Part shown: positions 8,955-19,131 of the stretch, in pieces
How the letters are laid out: the number at the start of each line of letters is the position of its first letter
Numbering within the stretch: the stretch's first letter is position 1
Assembly: GCF_900176355.1 (NCBI RefSeq)
Contig: NZ_FWXI01000009.1
Location: 1 to 64,000 of the forward strand
From: Sporomusa malonica
GTDB taxonomy: Bacteria > Bacillota > Negativicutes > Sporomusales > Sporomusaceae
Length of the DNA: 64,000 bases
Direction of reading: 5' to 3'
Position numbers and translations under genes: made by a program
Notes under the pieces: model-generated
The model's input: the letters and a program-made list of their open reading frames with translations, nothing else
Told to the model about the DNA's origin: nothing
Database searches by the model: none

Positions 8955-8993
8955 AAAAGCTCTTGCTGTTTTTTAATAAAATACAGCTATTTA

Positions 8994-10622
8994 CTAAGGA
9001 ATCATCCAAGTTAATACATACGCCTGAGCATATGTCATCAATCCAACGATAACCGCTAAAACCAGTGAGTGCATTACGGTAAAATTGAACAGATCGCCCT
9101 CTTTACCAACCAAACCTGTAGCAGCAGTTGCTACAGCAATACTCTGCGGCGAAATCATTTTACCAGTAACACCACCTGATGAGTTAGCAGCAACGGCCAG
9201 AACCGGATCCATGCCAACTTGTTGGGCAGTAACGGCTTGCAAGTTACCAAACAATGCGTTTGCCGAAGTATCCGAGCCTGTCAGGAAAACACCCAACCAG
9301 CCAAGGAAGGCCGAGAAGAACGGGAAGAAACTACCAGTACCTGCCAAGAACAGGCCCAAAGTAGAGCTCATACCAGAGTAGTTCATAACATAGGCAAGAC
9401 CAAGTACACAAGGAATAGTGATAAGCGGTTTAGTCAACTGTCCAAAGGTTTTAGTAAAGATGCTGAAGAAGCGACCAGGACCAACACCGAGAATAGCTGC
9501 TGAAATAACGCTGGCAATAAACAAGGCAGTACCAGCTGCACTCAGCCAGTTAATCTTGTACAAAGCAGCCATAGCTGTTGATTTTTTAGCAATAGGAGCA
9601 ACCTGCATAACAACTTTATCCAGACCAGGAACTAAAATCTTGATGGTAACAGTATCAATTACAGCTTGTACCGGCTTTAAGCCCCAGAGAATAACCATTA
9701 CAGTGAGGATGATAAACGGCGACCAAGCTTTAATGATGGTTCCAAATGAGTACACGGGAAGTTTAGTTGCAGAAGCTGCAGCCTTTTCATCGGCAAACCG
9801 CCATATTTTGGCAGGTTTCCAGATTTTCAGGAATACTGTTAATGATACAATGGCCGCTAGTGAAGAAAGAATGTCGGGAAGTTCTGGGCCGAGGAAGTTA
9901 GAGGAAAACCATTGTATAGATGCAAATGAAATCCCGGCTACGAGACAGGCAGGCAATACTTCCATAGCAGATTTCCAGCCAGACATAAGCACAACCAGCC
10001 AAATTGGGATAATTACCGAGAGAAATGGTAATTGGCGGCCAACCATGGCACTAATTTTCATAGTGTCAAGACCAGTTACCTGACCGGCTACAATAATAGG
10101 AATACCAATGCCACCGAACGCAACAGGTGCAGTATTAGCAATTAAGCAAAGTCCTGCAGCATACAGCGGATTGAATCCAAGGCCAACCAGCATACCTGCG
10201 GAAATAGCAACAGGTGTACCGAAACCAGCAGCACCTTCGAGGAAAGCGCCGAAAGCGAAAGCGATGAGCAGTGCTTGCAGACGACGGTCGTCTGTAATTG
10301 AAGCAATTGAGTTTTTGATTATTTCAAACTGACCGGTCTCAACGGTCATATTGTAAATGAAGATTGCTGTAATAACGATCCAGAAGATGGGGAATATCCC
10401 ATACAGCGCACCCATACCGGTCGCGGTAAGCGCTGTTGCAACAGGCATTTTATATACCAGTATTGCTACAAGCACTGCCGAAGTTACAGCGGCTGCGCCT
10501 GCAATTTGACCAGGTGTCCGGCGTATGGCAAGCAGATAGAAGATGATAATCATCGGAATTGCTGCCATGAATGCCGATAAAGCTAAATTTCCCATTGGGT
10601 CATATATTTGCGTCCACGTCAT
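8994..10622 (-). CDS. lctP: L-lactate permease (LctP family)
   Basis: A 542-residue LctP/LldP-family transporter with about 12-14 hydrophobic helices. It carries family segments such as FLEGAAGFGTPVAIS and FLTGSDTSANALFGNLQ. It should take up lactate (or glycolate) with protons across the inner membrane. It stands alone between the kor operon and a phosphate acyltransferase gene, all on the same strand. A FadR-type palindrome at 10829-10839 in its upstream region suggests organic-acid-responsive repression. No lactate dehydrogenase lies in the window. Confidence 0.95.
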   Translation of the reverse strand: MTWTQIYDPMGNLALSAFMAAIPMIIIFYLLAIRRTPGQIAGAAAVTSAVLVAILVYKMPVATALTATGMGALYGIFPIFWIVITAIFIYNMTVETGQFEIIKNSIASITDDRRLQALLIAFAFGAFLEGAAGFGTPVAISAGMLVGLGFNPLYAAGLCLIANTAPVAFGGIGIPIIVAGQVTGLDTMKISAMVGRQLPFLSVIIPIWLVVLMSGWKSAMEVLPACLVAGISFASIQWFSSNFLGPELPDILSSLAAIVSLTVFLKIWKPAKIWRFADEKAAASATKLPVYSFGTIIKAWSPFIILTVMVILWGLKPVQAVIDTVTIKILVPGLDKVVMQVAPIAKKSTAMAALYKINWLSAAGTALFIASVISAAILGVGPGRFFSIFTKTFGQLTKPLITIPCVLGLAYVMNYSGMSSTLGLFLAGTGSFFPFFSAFLGWLGVFLTGSDTSANALFGNLQAVTAQQVGMDPVLAVAANSSGGVTGKMISPQSIAVATAATGLVGKEGDLFNFTVMHSLVLAVIVGLMTYAQAYVLTWMIP

Positions 10623-10976
10623 GAATTTACACCCCTTTTTTTTAGCTTTACAGCTTTCTCTTTAATTACTTCTGTTAAATAGTTTGCCGGTTAACTGCGG
10701 ATCTAATTCACCTCTCTTTCAATATATAGTTTCCAAAAACTACATATTTTTTTGTTTACACCCCCACCACGCGACCATGTCCAGTATATTCTAAATTATC
10801 TAAAAAAATTACCGGCCTTATGGACTGGTGGTCTGACCATCTTACCTCTGATCATATTCTACTTGCAATGACAAAATCCTGCTTTATAATGCAAATATTT
10901 ATAACTTTTTATCAAATTGTTTATTTTCATAATAATTGATGAAGGGCAGCACTTCCAGTGCTGCCCCTTTGTATTA
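10623..10976 (-). promoter_or_regulatory. 354-base upstream region of lctP
   Basis: This non-coding stretch separates lctP from the phosphate acyltransferase gene. It holds the putative regulator site at 10829-10839, a weak promoter-like pair on the minus strand just upstream of it (TTGCAA, 18-base spacer, TAAGAT), and AT-rich leader sequence. No small gene or RNA motif was recognised in it. Confidence 0.4.
10829..10839. promoter_or_regulatory. FadR/LldR-type operator candidate
   Basis: TGGTC-T-GACCA is a perfect 5+5 palindrome around one base, matching the TGGT-N3-ACCA core known for FadR-subfamily GntR regulators such as LldR. It lies about 207 bases upstream of the permease start codon, right after a candidate promoter. 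Its regulator is not proven; the GntR gene at 4018-4803 is one candidate. Confidence 0.5.
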
Positions 10977-11885
10977 CTAACCAAACAATGCTCCTAGACC
11001 TATTGACATAATTTTCGCTTCATATGTGTCGGCCCGCGAGGTTACTACCACAGGTTTAGCCGCTCCCAGAACTAAGCCTGCAATTTTTCCCTTGGCGATA
11101 TAGACTAATGATTTGCCTAACATATTGCCTGCTTCAATATTAGGTGTAACTAAGATATCTGCCATTCCAGCCACCGGACTTATGATGCCTTTGTGTTTAG
11201 CAGCCTCCAAATTGATGGCATTATCAAGTGCCAATGGTCCGTCAACAATAGCACCTTTAATCTGACCACGGTCAGTCATTTTGGCCAAAGCAGCCGCTTC
11301 AATCGTTGATGGCATATCAGGATTAACCACCTCGACAGCAGCTAAGATAGCTACCTTGGCTGGGCTGATTCCAAGCACGCTGGCCAATTGCACACTGTTT
11401 TGAATGATATCGGCTTTTTGTTGTAATGTAGGCGCAATATTCATTCCGCCATCAGTGATCATGATCAGCCGGTTAAAACCAGGGAGTTCATATACGGCTG
11501 TGTGACTAAGCACCCTGCCTGTCCTTAACCCCACTTCCTTATCAAGTACTGCTCGCAAAAAATCGGCAGTGTTGATTAGGCCTTTCATGAGCACATCTGC
11601 TTCGCCACTTGACACCAAGGATACCGCCCGGTACGCGGCTTTACGGTCATCGGGTTCATGAACCACCTTGACATCATCTAGGGTAATACCAAGTTTATCT
11701 GCAGTGGCTTTAATCTTGTCAATATCACCTACCAATGTAAAGTCGGCGATTTTTTGTTCACGCGCTCCCTGAACAGCTTCAAGAACGGCATCATCCTGAG
11801 CTGCTGCTACCGCTACCCGTTTAGGAGATTTATCTTTTACCGCATTAAGTATATCATCGAAGCTTTTAAGTAGTCTATCAGTCAA
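10977..11885 (-). CDS. Phosphate acetyl/butyryltransferase family protein
   Basis: A 302-residue protein of the phosphotransacylase family, of the length and start (SFDDILNAVKDKSPKRVAVAAAQD) typical of phosphate butyryltransferase rather than the longer acetyl enzyme. It should exchange CoA for phosphate on short acyl-CoAs, leading to ATP through a kinase. No butyrate or acetate kinase gene is adjacent. The start codon overlaps the stop of ahbB by four bases, so it is coupled to the siroheme decarboxylase pair, an odd partnership. Substrate (acetyl or butyryl) is not decided. Confidence 0.85.
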   Translation of the reverse strand: MTDRLLKSFDDILNAVKDKSPKRVAVAAAQDDAVLEAVQGAREQKIADFTLVGDIDKIKATADKLGITLDDVKVVHEPDDRKAAYRAVSLVSSGEADVLMKGLINTADFLRAVLDKEVGLRTGRVLSHTAVYELPGFNRLIMITDGGMNIAPTLQQKADIIQNSVQLASVLGISPAKVAILAAVEVVNPDMPSTIEAAALAKMTDRGQIKGAIVDGPLALDNAINLEAAKHKGIISPVAGMADILVTPNIEAGNMLGKSLVYIAKGKIAGLVLGAAKPVVVTSRADTYEAKIMSIGLGALFG

Positions 11886-12388
11886 GTCGCTTCCTCTCCT
11901 TTAGCATACTCAGGAAAATAACTCATACTGGTTTTTTTCCATTCCCGTGTGCTGAATAACAGTGTGTATTTCTGAAGGCCGGCGGCTTGCGCCAGTTCCG
12001 CAGCTATACACCGGCACTCATCCCGTGTGTGTGCATGCAGCATTGTGTAAAAATTATAAGGCCACTCCGGTTGCGGAATACGGGCATAACAGTGAGTAAC
12101 AGCCTTAAACCCTGACATAAGTTCTCCTACTTTGGCAAGGTGCTGTTCAGGTACTATCCAGGCGCACAAAGCATTAGCTGCATAACCAACTTCCCTGTGC
12201 CTGAGTACGGCTCCCATCTTACGCAGTTGTCCAGACTTACGATACTTAGTCAATCTTTCCAGAAGCTCATTCTCGCTGATCCCAATTTGACCGGCTAATT
12301 CCTTATAAGGTTCAGCTACTAAGGGAAAATCTCCCTGCATGACAGCGATTATCTTTTTATCCAGGTTATCCAACATAAGACACCTCAT
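11882..12388 (-). CDS. ahbB: Siroheme decarboxylase beta subunit (AhbB-like)
   Basis: A 168-residue Lrp/AsnC-fold protein: helix-turn-helix N-terminus (to about 60), then a ligand domain with segments RHREVGYAANALCAW and THCYARIPQPEWPYNFYTM, which mark AhbB/NirH-type siroheme decarboxylases rather than amino-acid regulators. With AhbA it would remove acetate carboxyls from siroheme to give 12,18-didecarboxysiroheme, for heme or heme d1 synthesis in anaerobes. It overlaps ahbA by four bases. ahbC and ahbD are not in the window. Confidence 0.8.
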   Translation of the reverse strand: MRCLMLDNLDKKIIAVMQGDFPLVAEPYKELAGQIGISENELLERLTKYRKSGQLRKMGAVLRHREVGYAANALCAWIVPEQHLAKVGELMSGFKAVTHCYARIPQPEWPYNFYTMLHAHTRDECRCIAAELAQAAGLQKYTLLFSTREWKKTSMSYFPEYAKGEEAT

Positions 12389-12834
12389 AGATTGAATTCC
12401 ACACTCACCTTATACTTTTCCGTGGCAGGCAGGCTAATAAGGCTATCAACCCCAGGTAGATTACGAATGGCAGTTAGTGCCAGGTCCTGACATGCCTGAT
12501 CTGGAGTAAGAAGCGTAAACCAAAGGTCATATTCGCCCTCACGCTCATAGTTATGGGTAACACCAGGAAAGGCGTTAATCGCCCCCGCAACAGCTTCAAT
12601 ACAAGTAGGACTCACTTTAACTGCTGCCAGTGTACTAACATAACCTAGGCAAGATGAGTCGAAAAAAGCACCAAACCGTCTTATATAACCATGATCTTTG
12701 AGCCAATTCAATCGCGCCAGCACGGTAGCTTCATCAACTTTCAACCACTCAGCCACCTGAGCAAACGGACGCGGCGCGATAGGTAATTTCGTTTGGATAA
12801 GATTAAGCAGGTCTTTGTCAAAAGTGGTCAGCAT
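12385..12834 (-). CDS. ahbA: Siroheme decarboxylase alpha subunit (AhbA-like)
   Basis: A 149-residue Lrp/AsnC-like protein with segments IRRFGAFFDSSCLGY and PGVTHNYEREGEYDLWFTL, typical of AhbA/NirD-type siroheme decarboxylase subunits. CAGGAGG precedes the ATG. It is translationally coupled to ahbB. It is commonly mis-annotated as an Lrp transcription factor. The preceding gap (12835-12912) holds a hairpin and a run of nine C (12890-12898). In Bacillus this position after ysxC is followed by heme genes, so the tetrapyrrole theme is conserved while the enzymes differ. Confidence 0.8.
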   Translation of the reverse strand: MLTTFDKDLLNLIQTKLPIAPRPFAQVAEWLKVDEATVLARLNWLKDHGYIRRFGAFFDSSCLGYVSTLAAVKVSPTCIEAVAGAINAFPGVTHNYEREGEYDLWFTLLTPDQACQDLALTAIRNLPGVDSLISLPATEKYKVSVEFNL

Positions 12835-12912
12835 GTACGCCTCCTGACTATAATGTACAATTAAGTAAAGGGAACAGCCGGCCGACTGTCCCCCCCCCTC
12901 CGTGCAGTACTA

Positions 12913-13551
12913 TTATTTTAGCAAAATATTCCTAATAACGTCAAGAAGTTCATCCCGCCCAGCGCCATTTACTGCTGAATAAGTGATAATACGTCCGTCC
13001 TGACTCAGTTGAGGCATATTAATGCCTTTGGCAATCACCTGTATATGCTGCTGAATGCGTCCTTTGGTAATTTTATCAGCTTTTGTAGTCACCACTTGAA
13101 CATTAAGGCCATGCTCCACCAGCCATTGATAGACGTTAATATCACTCTCCATTGGCGGATGGCGAATGTCAATCAATTGGCACACCAGCTTAAGCCGCGT
13201 TGACTTGAGCCAGTACTCTTCAATAAATTTAGACCAAGTCGAGCGGGCTGTTTGAGCCCTTTTGGCATAACCATAGCCAGGCAGGTCAACCAGCATAAAT
13301 TCTAACCGCGACTCGTCGGGAAGTTTGCCTGTAAGACGGAAGTAATTAATAGTCTGGGTCTTGCCTGGGGTTCTACTGGTACGAGCCAGACCATTCTGTC
13401 GACACAGCGAGTTAATGAGTGATGACTTGCCGACATTCGAGCGGCCAATAAAAGCAATCTCGCTTAAGCCGCCCTCTGGATACTGGCTGGCATTAACAGC
13501 AGTAGCTGCATAGCTGGCATTTATAATATTAAATGAAGCATCATCTACCAT
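12913..13551 (-). CDS. ysxC: Ribosome biogenesis GTPase YsxC/EngB
   Basis: A 212-residue TrmE-Era-EngA-YihA-type GTPase needed for 50S subunit assembly. GTPase motifs are clear: G1 GRSNVGKSS near residue 33, G3 DLPGYG, G4 TKADK. The start ATG overlaps the lonA stop codon by one base (TAATG), so the two are translationally coupled. It closes the tig-clp-lon block, in the same order as in Bacillus. Confidence 0.95.
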   Translation of the reverse strand: MVDDASFNIINASYAATAVNASQYPEGGLSEIAFIGRSNVGKSSLINSLCRQNGLARTSRTPGKTQTINYFRLTGKLPDESRLEFMLVDLPGYGYAKRAQTARSTWSKFIEEYWLKSTRLKLVCQLIDIRHPPMESDINVYQWLVEHGLNVQVVTTKADKITKGRIQQHIQVIAKGINMPQLSQDGRIITYSAVNGAGRDELLDVIRNILLK

Positions 13552-15866
13552 TACTCGGTCACCAGTGCTGTTTTAAGGACTTCATCCATATGTTCAACAA
13601 GGACAAACTCTAAACTGCGTTTAACATTAGCCGGAATTTCGTCAATATCTCGCTTGTTTTCTTTGGGAAGCATAACCTTCTTAATACCTGCCCGGTGAGC
13701 GGCAAGTACTTTCTCTTTAACACCGCCAACAGGCAATACCCGGCCACGAAGAGTTATTTCTCCGGTCATGGCTACATCGCTTCTTACCGGTTTACCGGTA
13801 AGTGCCGAAGCAACGGCAGTAGCCATAGTAATCCCGGCTGACGGGCCATCTTTGGGAATGGCACCTTCTGGCAGGTGAATGTGAATATCAAGTTTTTCAT
13901 GAAAATCTTCTTCAATCCCTAACTCTTTGGCCCGTGAGCGGATATAGCTGAATCCCGCCTGGGCCGATTCTTGCATAACATCACCGAGTTGTCCGGTTAA
14001 GGTCAACTTACCTTTACCTTTCATGGTAGAGATTTCAACCGCCAGCACGTCGCCACCTACTTCGGTCCAAGCCAATCCGGTAGCCACGCCTACCTGGCTG
14101 GTTTCTTCAGCTTGGGCATGACGGTATTTGGGTGCACCAAGGAAGGTATGCAGATTTTGCGCTGTGATTTTGATAGTAGGACCCTGTTCTTGAACGATTT
14201 TGCGAGCGGCTTTACGGCAGAGATTAGCAATATTACGTTCAAGGTTTCTTACTCCAGCCTCACGGGTATAGTCACGAATAACCTTTTGAATAGTACCCTC
14301 AGAGAAAGAGATTTGCTTAGCCGTTAGGCCATGGTCAGTTGTTTGTTTGGGAACAAGATAGCGTTTAGCTATCTCAACCTTTTCTTCTTCGGTATAACCG
14401 GCAATTGTGATAACTTCCATACGATCTAACAATGGCCGCGGGATATTATGCATTACATTGGCTGTTACCACCCAAAGTACCCGGGATAAGTCGTACGGCA
14501 ATTCAATATAATGATCGCTAAACGAGTTATTTTGTTCAGGATCAAGAACTTCTAGGAGAGCGGCTGATGGGTCGCCTCGGAAGTCGGCGCTCATCTTATC
14601 AATTTCATCCAAGAGAAATACTGGATTTTTTGAACCGACAGTACGCATGCCTTGTATAACACGCCCAGGCAATGCTCCAACATAGGTACGGCGGTGCCCC
14701 CTAATTTCGGCTTCATCGCGGACGCCACCTAATGAAACGCGTACAAATTTACGTTCCATAGCCCGGGCTATGGAGCGGGCTAATGAGGTTTTACCAACAC
14801 CAGGGGGTCCCACAAGGCATAGAATAGGGCCCTTCATTTTCTCAGTCAATTTACGGATAGAGAGGTATTCTAAGATACGCTCCTTAACTTTTTCCAAACC
14901 ATAGTGGTCTTCATCCAATATTCCTTCGGCCACAGTTATATCCAGACGGTCTTCGGTCTCAATATTCCACGGCAATGTCAAGAGCCAGTCTAGATATGTT
15001 CGAATTACACCGCTTTCAGCCACCATCGGCGGCATTTTCTCCAGGCGGTCAATCTCTTTATTAATTTTTTCAGCTACTTCTTTAGGCAGATTTTGTTCTT
15101 TAACCCGCTGACGATACTCTTCTACTTCGGCTGTGCGCTCATCTTTTTCGCCCAATTCTTTTTGAATAGCCTTGAGTTGCTCACGCAAATAATATTCTTT
15201 TTGCGTTTTTTCCATCTGCTTGCGAACCCGAACATGAATCTTTTTTTCAAGTTCGAGAATTTCCATCTCACGGCCCAGAATTTCACATAAGCGCTCCAGT
15301 CGATCAGTGACACTGACTGCCTCTAATAGTATTTGTTTATCTTCAATTTTGAGTGATAAATGGCTGGCGATAAGATCAGTCAACCGGCCTGGTTCTTCAA
15401 CGACAACCACAGATACCAATGTTTCAGGCGGTATTTTTTTACTCAGTTTAACCCATTGTTCAAACTGATTAATGGCTGTTCGAGTAAGTGCTTCAATTTC
15501 CGGCGTTTTAGGTTCCACATCGGAAAACTCGCGAATTTCCACCTGATAATAAGGATCAAAGCTGATAAACTCTTCAATTTCCCCTCGATGCAGGCCTTCA
15601 ACCAGCACTCGGATAGTGCCTCCTGGTAACTTCAATAACTGCTTAATTTCAGCGACAGTGCCCACTGAAAAAATATCTTCAGGCTGAGGTGTGTCGTTTT
15701 GAGCGTCTTTTTGTGTGGCCAGCATGATAAGCCTGTCTTGTACCATTGCTTCTTCCAATGCACTAATCGACTTTTCCCTGCCTACATCCAGATGGATAAT
15801 CATATATGGAAAGACTAATATGCCTCGCAGCGGCAAGAGTGGTATTGTACGCCGTTTTTCCGCCAA
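13551..15866 (-). CDS. lonA: ATP-dependent protease Lon (LonA)
   Basis: A 771-residue LonA: N-terminal substrate-binding LAN domain (about 1-210), coiled-coil, AAA+ module with Walker A GPPGVGKT and Walker B FLLDEIDK, and C-terminal serine protease domain with the catalytic Ser in DGPSAG and Lys in [14 protein letters not shown]. It degrades misfolded and some regulatory proteins in the cytoplasm. The length is standard for the family. It lies downstream of lonB. Confidence 0.97.
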   Translation of the reverse strand: MAEKRRTIPLLPLRGILVFPYMIIHLDVGREKSISALEEAMVQDRLIMLATQKDAQNDTPQPEDIFSVGTVAEIKQLLKLPGGTIRVLVEGLHRGEIEEFISFDPYYQVEIREFSDVEPKTPEIEALTRTAINQFEQWVKLSKKIPPETLVSVVVVEEPGRLTDLIASHLSLKIEDKQILLEAVSVTDRLERLCEILGREMEILELEKKIHVRVRKQMEKTQKEYYLREQLKAIQKELGEKDERTAEVEEYRQRVKEQNLPKEVAEKINKEIDRLEKMPPMVAESGVIRTYLDWLLTLPWNIETEDRLDITVAEGILDEDHYGLEKVKERILEYLSIRKLTEKMKGPILCLVGPPGVGKTSLARSIARAMERKFVRVSLGGVRDEAEIRGHRRTYVGALPGRVIQGMRTVGSKNPVFLLDEIDKMSADFRGDPSAALLEVLDPEQNNSFSDHYIELPYDLSRVLWVVTANVMHNIPRPLLDRMEVITIAGYTEEEKVEIAKRYLVPKQTTDHGLTAKQISFSEGTIQKVIRDYTREAGVRNLERNIANLCRKAARKIVQEQGPTIKITAQNLHTFLGAPKYRHAQAEETSQVGVATGLAWTEVGGDVLAVEISTMKGKGKLTLTGQLGDVMQESAQAGFSYIRSRAKELGIEEDFHEKLDIHIHLPEGAIPKDGPSAGITMATAVASALTGKPVRSDVAMTGEITLRGRVLPVGGVKEKVLAAHRAGIKKVMLPKENKRDIDEIPANVKRSLEFVLVEHMDEVLKTALVTE

Positions 15867-15984
15867 AATTGCTTCCTCCCTTCGGTAACCCTACGGTATT
15901 TAATGAGTTAATAGTAGTTTCAACACCGCTATTTAAAATATTCTGAGTGCTTATTAAAAAATCCTTTTATTTGCCAACAATAAC

Positions 15985-16005
15985 AGCCGGGTTAATAACC
16001 CGGCT
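15985..16005 (-). terminator. Hairpin after lonB
   Basis: AGCCGGGTT/AACCCGGCT with a three-base loop lies directly downstream of the lonB stop codon. The following T-tract on the minus strand is weak, so it may only partly stop transcription into lonA, which would then rely on its own promoter in 15867-15984. Confidence 0.55.
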
Positions 16006-16014
16006 AAAATTAAT

Positions 16015-17709
16015 TTACACCTTATCGATGCCGGCAGCCGCCAATACATCGGGCATTGTGGCTGGTCCATCCTGCCGCAGAACTTCATTTGTCTTAACCA
16101 TTATATGTTTTAATGCTTCTTGAAGGGTTTCAACAGGAATGACCTCAATATCCATCCCCTTATATAACTCCTGCCAATTTTCCTTGGGGATTATAACCCG
16201 GCGGGCACCAGCCTGTTTGGCGGCTGCTACCTTGGCACTAACTCCACCAACAGGTTTTACTAGGCCACGAATAGAAATTTCGCCAGTCATCGCAACAGTG
16301 TTATCAATAGGTATATTGTGTACAGCTGAGTAAATAGCCGCTGCGACCGTCACACCGGCGGACGGACCGTCCACAGGAACACCGCCAGGAAAGTTTACAT
16401 GTATGTCATATTTTAGGTATTCAATATTAAATTCTTTGGCTAATACAGTAAGTACATTGTCTAGCGAACCTTTAGCCATGCTTTTGCGACGTACGGTACG
16501 CCCCTGGGAAGCAATCTCTTCTTCATCCACGACGCCGGTAACTGTGACTTTTCCCGTGCCGTAATTATTAGGCACCGCTGTTACTTCCAATTCCATCAGC
16601 ATGCCAATATTTGCTCCATATACAGCCAGACCGTTTACTACGCCAACTTGGGGTTTGAGTGGAATTTTTTTCTCAGGCCGCGGGCTATATTGACCAAAGT
16701 TAATAACCCACTCAGCATCAGCTTGCGTAATAGCTCGTTCATTTTTGCCGCAGCTTTGAACAATGCCAGCAGCAATTTGGATGATATTTACCGCTTCTCG
16801 TCCGTTGCTCGCGTATCGTTTAATAACTTCCATAGCACCGTCATCAATCCTATAGTCAATTTTCTTTGCGGCATTTAGGGCTACTTTTGCAATTTCATCA
16901 GATAAAAGCGGCCGGAAGAATATTTCGACACAGCGGGAACGGATTGCTGGTGGAATGTCCTGAGGCATCCGGGTAGTCGCACCAATAAGCCTAAAATCTG
17001 CCGGAAGACCGTTTTGAAATATGTCATGTATATGCTGAGGTATGTTAGTATCTTCACTGTTGTAATATGAACTGTCCAAAAAAACCTTCCGGTCTTCCAG
17101 CACCTTTAATAGTTTATTCATTTGAATATGGTGGAGTTCACCAATTTCGTCAATAAAAAGTACGCCACCATGCGCTTTAGTTACGGCTCCAGATTTCGGC
17201 TGGGGAATCCCAGCCATTCCCATTTGGCCGGCCCCTTGATAGATCGGATCATGTACTGTACCAATAAGAGGATCTGCAATACCACGTTCATCAAATCTAG
17301 CTGTCGTAGCGTCAAGCTCAATGAATTTGGCAGCAATCTTAAATGGCGAATAGCCGTTCCGCCTAGCTTCATTCAGTACTAAACGGGCAGCCGCTGTTTT
17401 ACCTACGCCAGGCGGTCCGTAAATAAGTACATGCTGAGGATTAGAACCACATAACGCTGCACGGAGCGCTTTCAAGCCTTCTTCCTGACCAACAATTTCG
17501 GAAAAATCGGTCGGCCGAGTTTTTTCAGCCAGCGGTTCGGTTAAGGATATTTCCCGCATCTTTTGCAGTTTGTCCATTTCTTTTCTGGATTCGCGCTCTA
17601 CCGCCATCCTGTTGCCTTGCTGCGATTTAAGTAGGTTCCAGAAATAGAGCCCGATAACCACGGCAAAAAACAACTGAATCACACTGATAATATTTACAGC
17701 ATAATCCAA
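16015..17709 (-). CDS. lonB: Lon-like ATP-dependent protease LonB
   Basis: A 564-residue LonB: an N-terminal membrane anchor (about residues 5-26) replaces the LonA substrate domain, followed by AAA+ with Walker A GPPGVGKT at 98-105, and a Lon protease domain with Ser in DGPSAG and Lys in GGVSAKVAAAKQAG. In Bacillus LonB acts in the forespore under sigma-F. Its presence between clpX and lonA is the classical spore-former arrangement and supports a sporulating host. Confidence 0.93.
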   Translation of the reverse strand: MDYAVNIISVIQLFFAVVIGLYFWNLLKSQQGNRMAVERESRKEMDKLQKMREISLTEPLAEKTRPTDFSEIVGQEEGLKALRAALCGSNPQHVLIYGPPGVGKTAAARLVLNEARRNGYSPFKIAAKFIELDATTARFDERGIADPLIGTVHDPIYQGAGQMGMAGIPQPKSGAVTKAHGGVLFIDEIGELHHIQMNKLLKVLEDRKVFLDSSYYNSEDTNIPQHIHDIFQNGLPADFRLIGATTRMPQDIPPAIRSRCVEIFFRPLLSDEIAKVALNAAKKIDYRIDDGAMEVIKRYASNGREAVNIIQIAAGIVQSCGKNERAITQADAEWVINFGQYSPRPEKKIPLKPQVGVVNGLAVYGANIGMLMELEVTAVPNNYGTGKVTVTGVVDEEEIASQGRTVRRKSMAKGSLDNVLTVLAKEFNIEYLKYDIHVNFPGGVPVDGPSAGVTVAAAIYSAVHNIPIDNTVAMTGEISIRGLVKPVGGVSAKVAAAKQAGARRVIIPKENWQELYKGMDIEVIPVETLQEALKHIMVKTNEVLRQDGPATMPDVLAAAGIDKV

Positions 17710-17831
17710 AATTCAATGAACCTCCTTCCCCGGGCAAAAAGATTTGAGTGTTTTTGCTTTACTATGTGTCTAGTATAGGCAATGCACATGATTTTATCCT
17801 GGCAAAACCCGGCAAGGTGGTCTATAAATAA

Positions 17832-17851
17832 AAGGAGCCTTTCGGCTCCTT
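17832..17851 (-). terminator. Terminator after clpX
   Basis: AAGGAGCC-GAAA-GGCTCCTT followed by TTATTTATAG on the minus strand, immediately downstream of the clpX stop. A GAAA tetraloop and T-rich tail make a good rho-independent terminator, separating clpX from lonB. Confidence 0.8.
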
Positions 17852-17856
17852 AAAAG

Positions 17857-19119
17857 TTACGCAGATTCCTCTTTTTTCTTGTTTTTGCGTTCTGCAGTCA
17901 CCAACATAGGCTCTTCTTTGTTAACTATAACCTCTTTGGTAACAATACATTTGGCAACATCGGTACGTGACGGAATGTCATACATGACATTGCGCATAAT
18001 GGCTTCGATAATGGCTCTAAGACCTCTCGCCCCCGTATTGCGTTTTAATGCTTCGGCGGCGATAGCCTTAAGCGCATCTTCTTTAAACTCAAGCTGAACA
18101 TTGTCAATCTCCAAGAACTTTTGGTACTGTTTAACCAGCGCATTCTTGGGTTCAATCAGTATCCGCACCAACGCCTCTTCATCAAGGGCGTCAAGTGTGA
18201 CAATGACTGGTAGACGCCCGACAAATTCAGGAATAAGCCCAAATTTGAGGAGGTCTTCAGGCAGAATGTGCTTGAGCAGCTCGCCTAATTGCTTCTTTTC
18301 TTTGCTGCGAACTTCAGCGCCAAAGCCCATAGACTTTTTGCCGGTTCTAGCACTGATCAGCTTGTCGATACCGTCAAAAGCACCACCGCAAACAAAGAGG
18401 ATGTTCGTGGTATCAATTTGAATAAACTCCTGGTGCGGGTGTTTGCGCCCGCCCTGAGGTGGTACGCTCGCAACGGTTCCTTCCAAAATTTTAAGAAGGG
18501 CCTGTTGCACACCTTCCCCTGAAACATCACGGGTAATTGAGGGATTTTCCGACTTGCGGGCAATTTTATCAATTTCATCAATGTAAACAATACCCTTTTC
18601 GGCCTTTTCTACATCATAATCAGCAGCTTGTATGAGTTTTAAGAGAATGTTCTCTACATCCTCACCTACATAGCCTGCCTCAGTTAATGACGTCGCATCA
18701 GCTACAGCAAAGGGAACATTGAGAATCTTAGCCAGAGTCTGAGCTAACAGCGTTTTGCCGCTACCAGTTGGACCAAGCATGATGATGTTTGACTTTTGCA
18801 ATTCAACATCATCCATTTTTGCACCCAAGTTGATCCGCTTATAATGATTGTAAACAGCCACAGCCAGTGATTTCTTGGCTTCCTCCTGGCCAATTACATA
18901 TTGATCAAGGATATCTTTTATCTCTTTGGGCTTAGGGACATCTCTGAGCTCGACATCCATATCTTCGCTCAGTTCTTCTTCAATGATCTCATTGCAAAGT
19001 TCTATACATTCATCACAAATATATACACCTGGCCCAGCGACAAGTTTTTTTACCTGTTCCTGCAGTTTGCCGCAAAAAGAACACTTCAGTTGACCCCTAT
19101 CATCACCAAATTTCAACAT
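17857..19119 (-). CDS. clpX: ATP-dependent Clp protease ATP-binding subunit ClpX
   Basis: A 420-residue AAA+ unfoldase that feeds ClpP. The N-terminal zinc-binding domain has Cys13, Cys16, Cys35 and Cys38; Walker A GPTGSGKT lies near residue 115 and Walker [10 protein letters not shown] near 175. It follows clpP by 12 bases and shares its promoter in all likelihood. Length is typical. Confidence 0.97.
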   Translation of the reverse strand: MLKFGDDRGQLKCSFCGKLQEQVKKLVAGPGVYICDECIELCNEIIEEELSEDMDVELRDVPKPKEIKDILDQYVIGQEEAKKSLAVAVYNHYKRINLGAKMDDVELQKSNIIMLGPTGSGKTLLAQTLAKILNVPFAVADATSLTEAGYVGEDVENILLKLIQAADYDVEKAEKGIVYIDEIDKIARKSENPSITRDVSGEGVQQALLKILEGTVASVPPQGGRKHPHQEFIQIDTTNILFVCGGAFDGIDKLISARTGKKSMGFGAEVRSKEKKQLGELLKHILPEDLLKFGLIPEFVGRLPVIVTLDALDEEALVRILIEPKNALVKQYQKFLEIDNVQLEFKEDALKAIAAEALKRNTGARGLRAIIEAIMRNVMYDIPSRTDVAKCIVTKEVIVNKEEPMLVTAERKNKKKEESA

Positions 19120-19131
19120 ATTACCACCTCT

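Noticed and set aside
9418..10083. Open frame of 221 codons on the plus strand inside lctP
   Set aside because: It is antisense to a full-length transporter gene, has no ribosome binding site and no recognisable domain.
12385..12834. Lrp/AsnC transcription factor
   Set aside because: The motifs THNYEREGEYDLWFTL and the tandem partner point to siroheme decarboxylase subunits rather than an amino-acid regulator.
12890..12898. Run of nine C in the ysxC-ahbA gap as a phase-variation switch
   Set aside because: It lies in non-coding sequence beside a hairpin and no promoter spacing role could be shown; noted only as a possible assembly hot spot.
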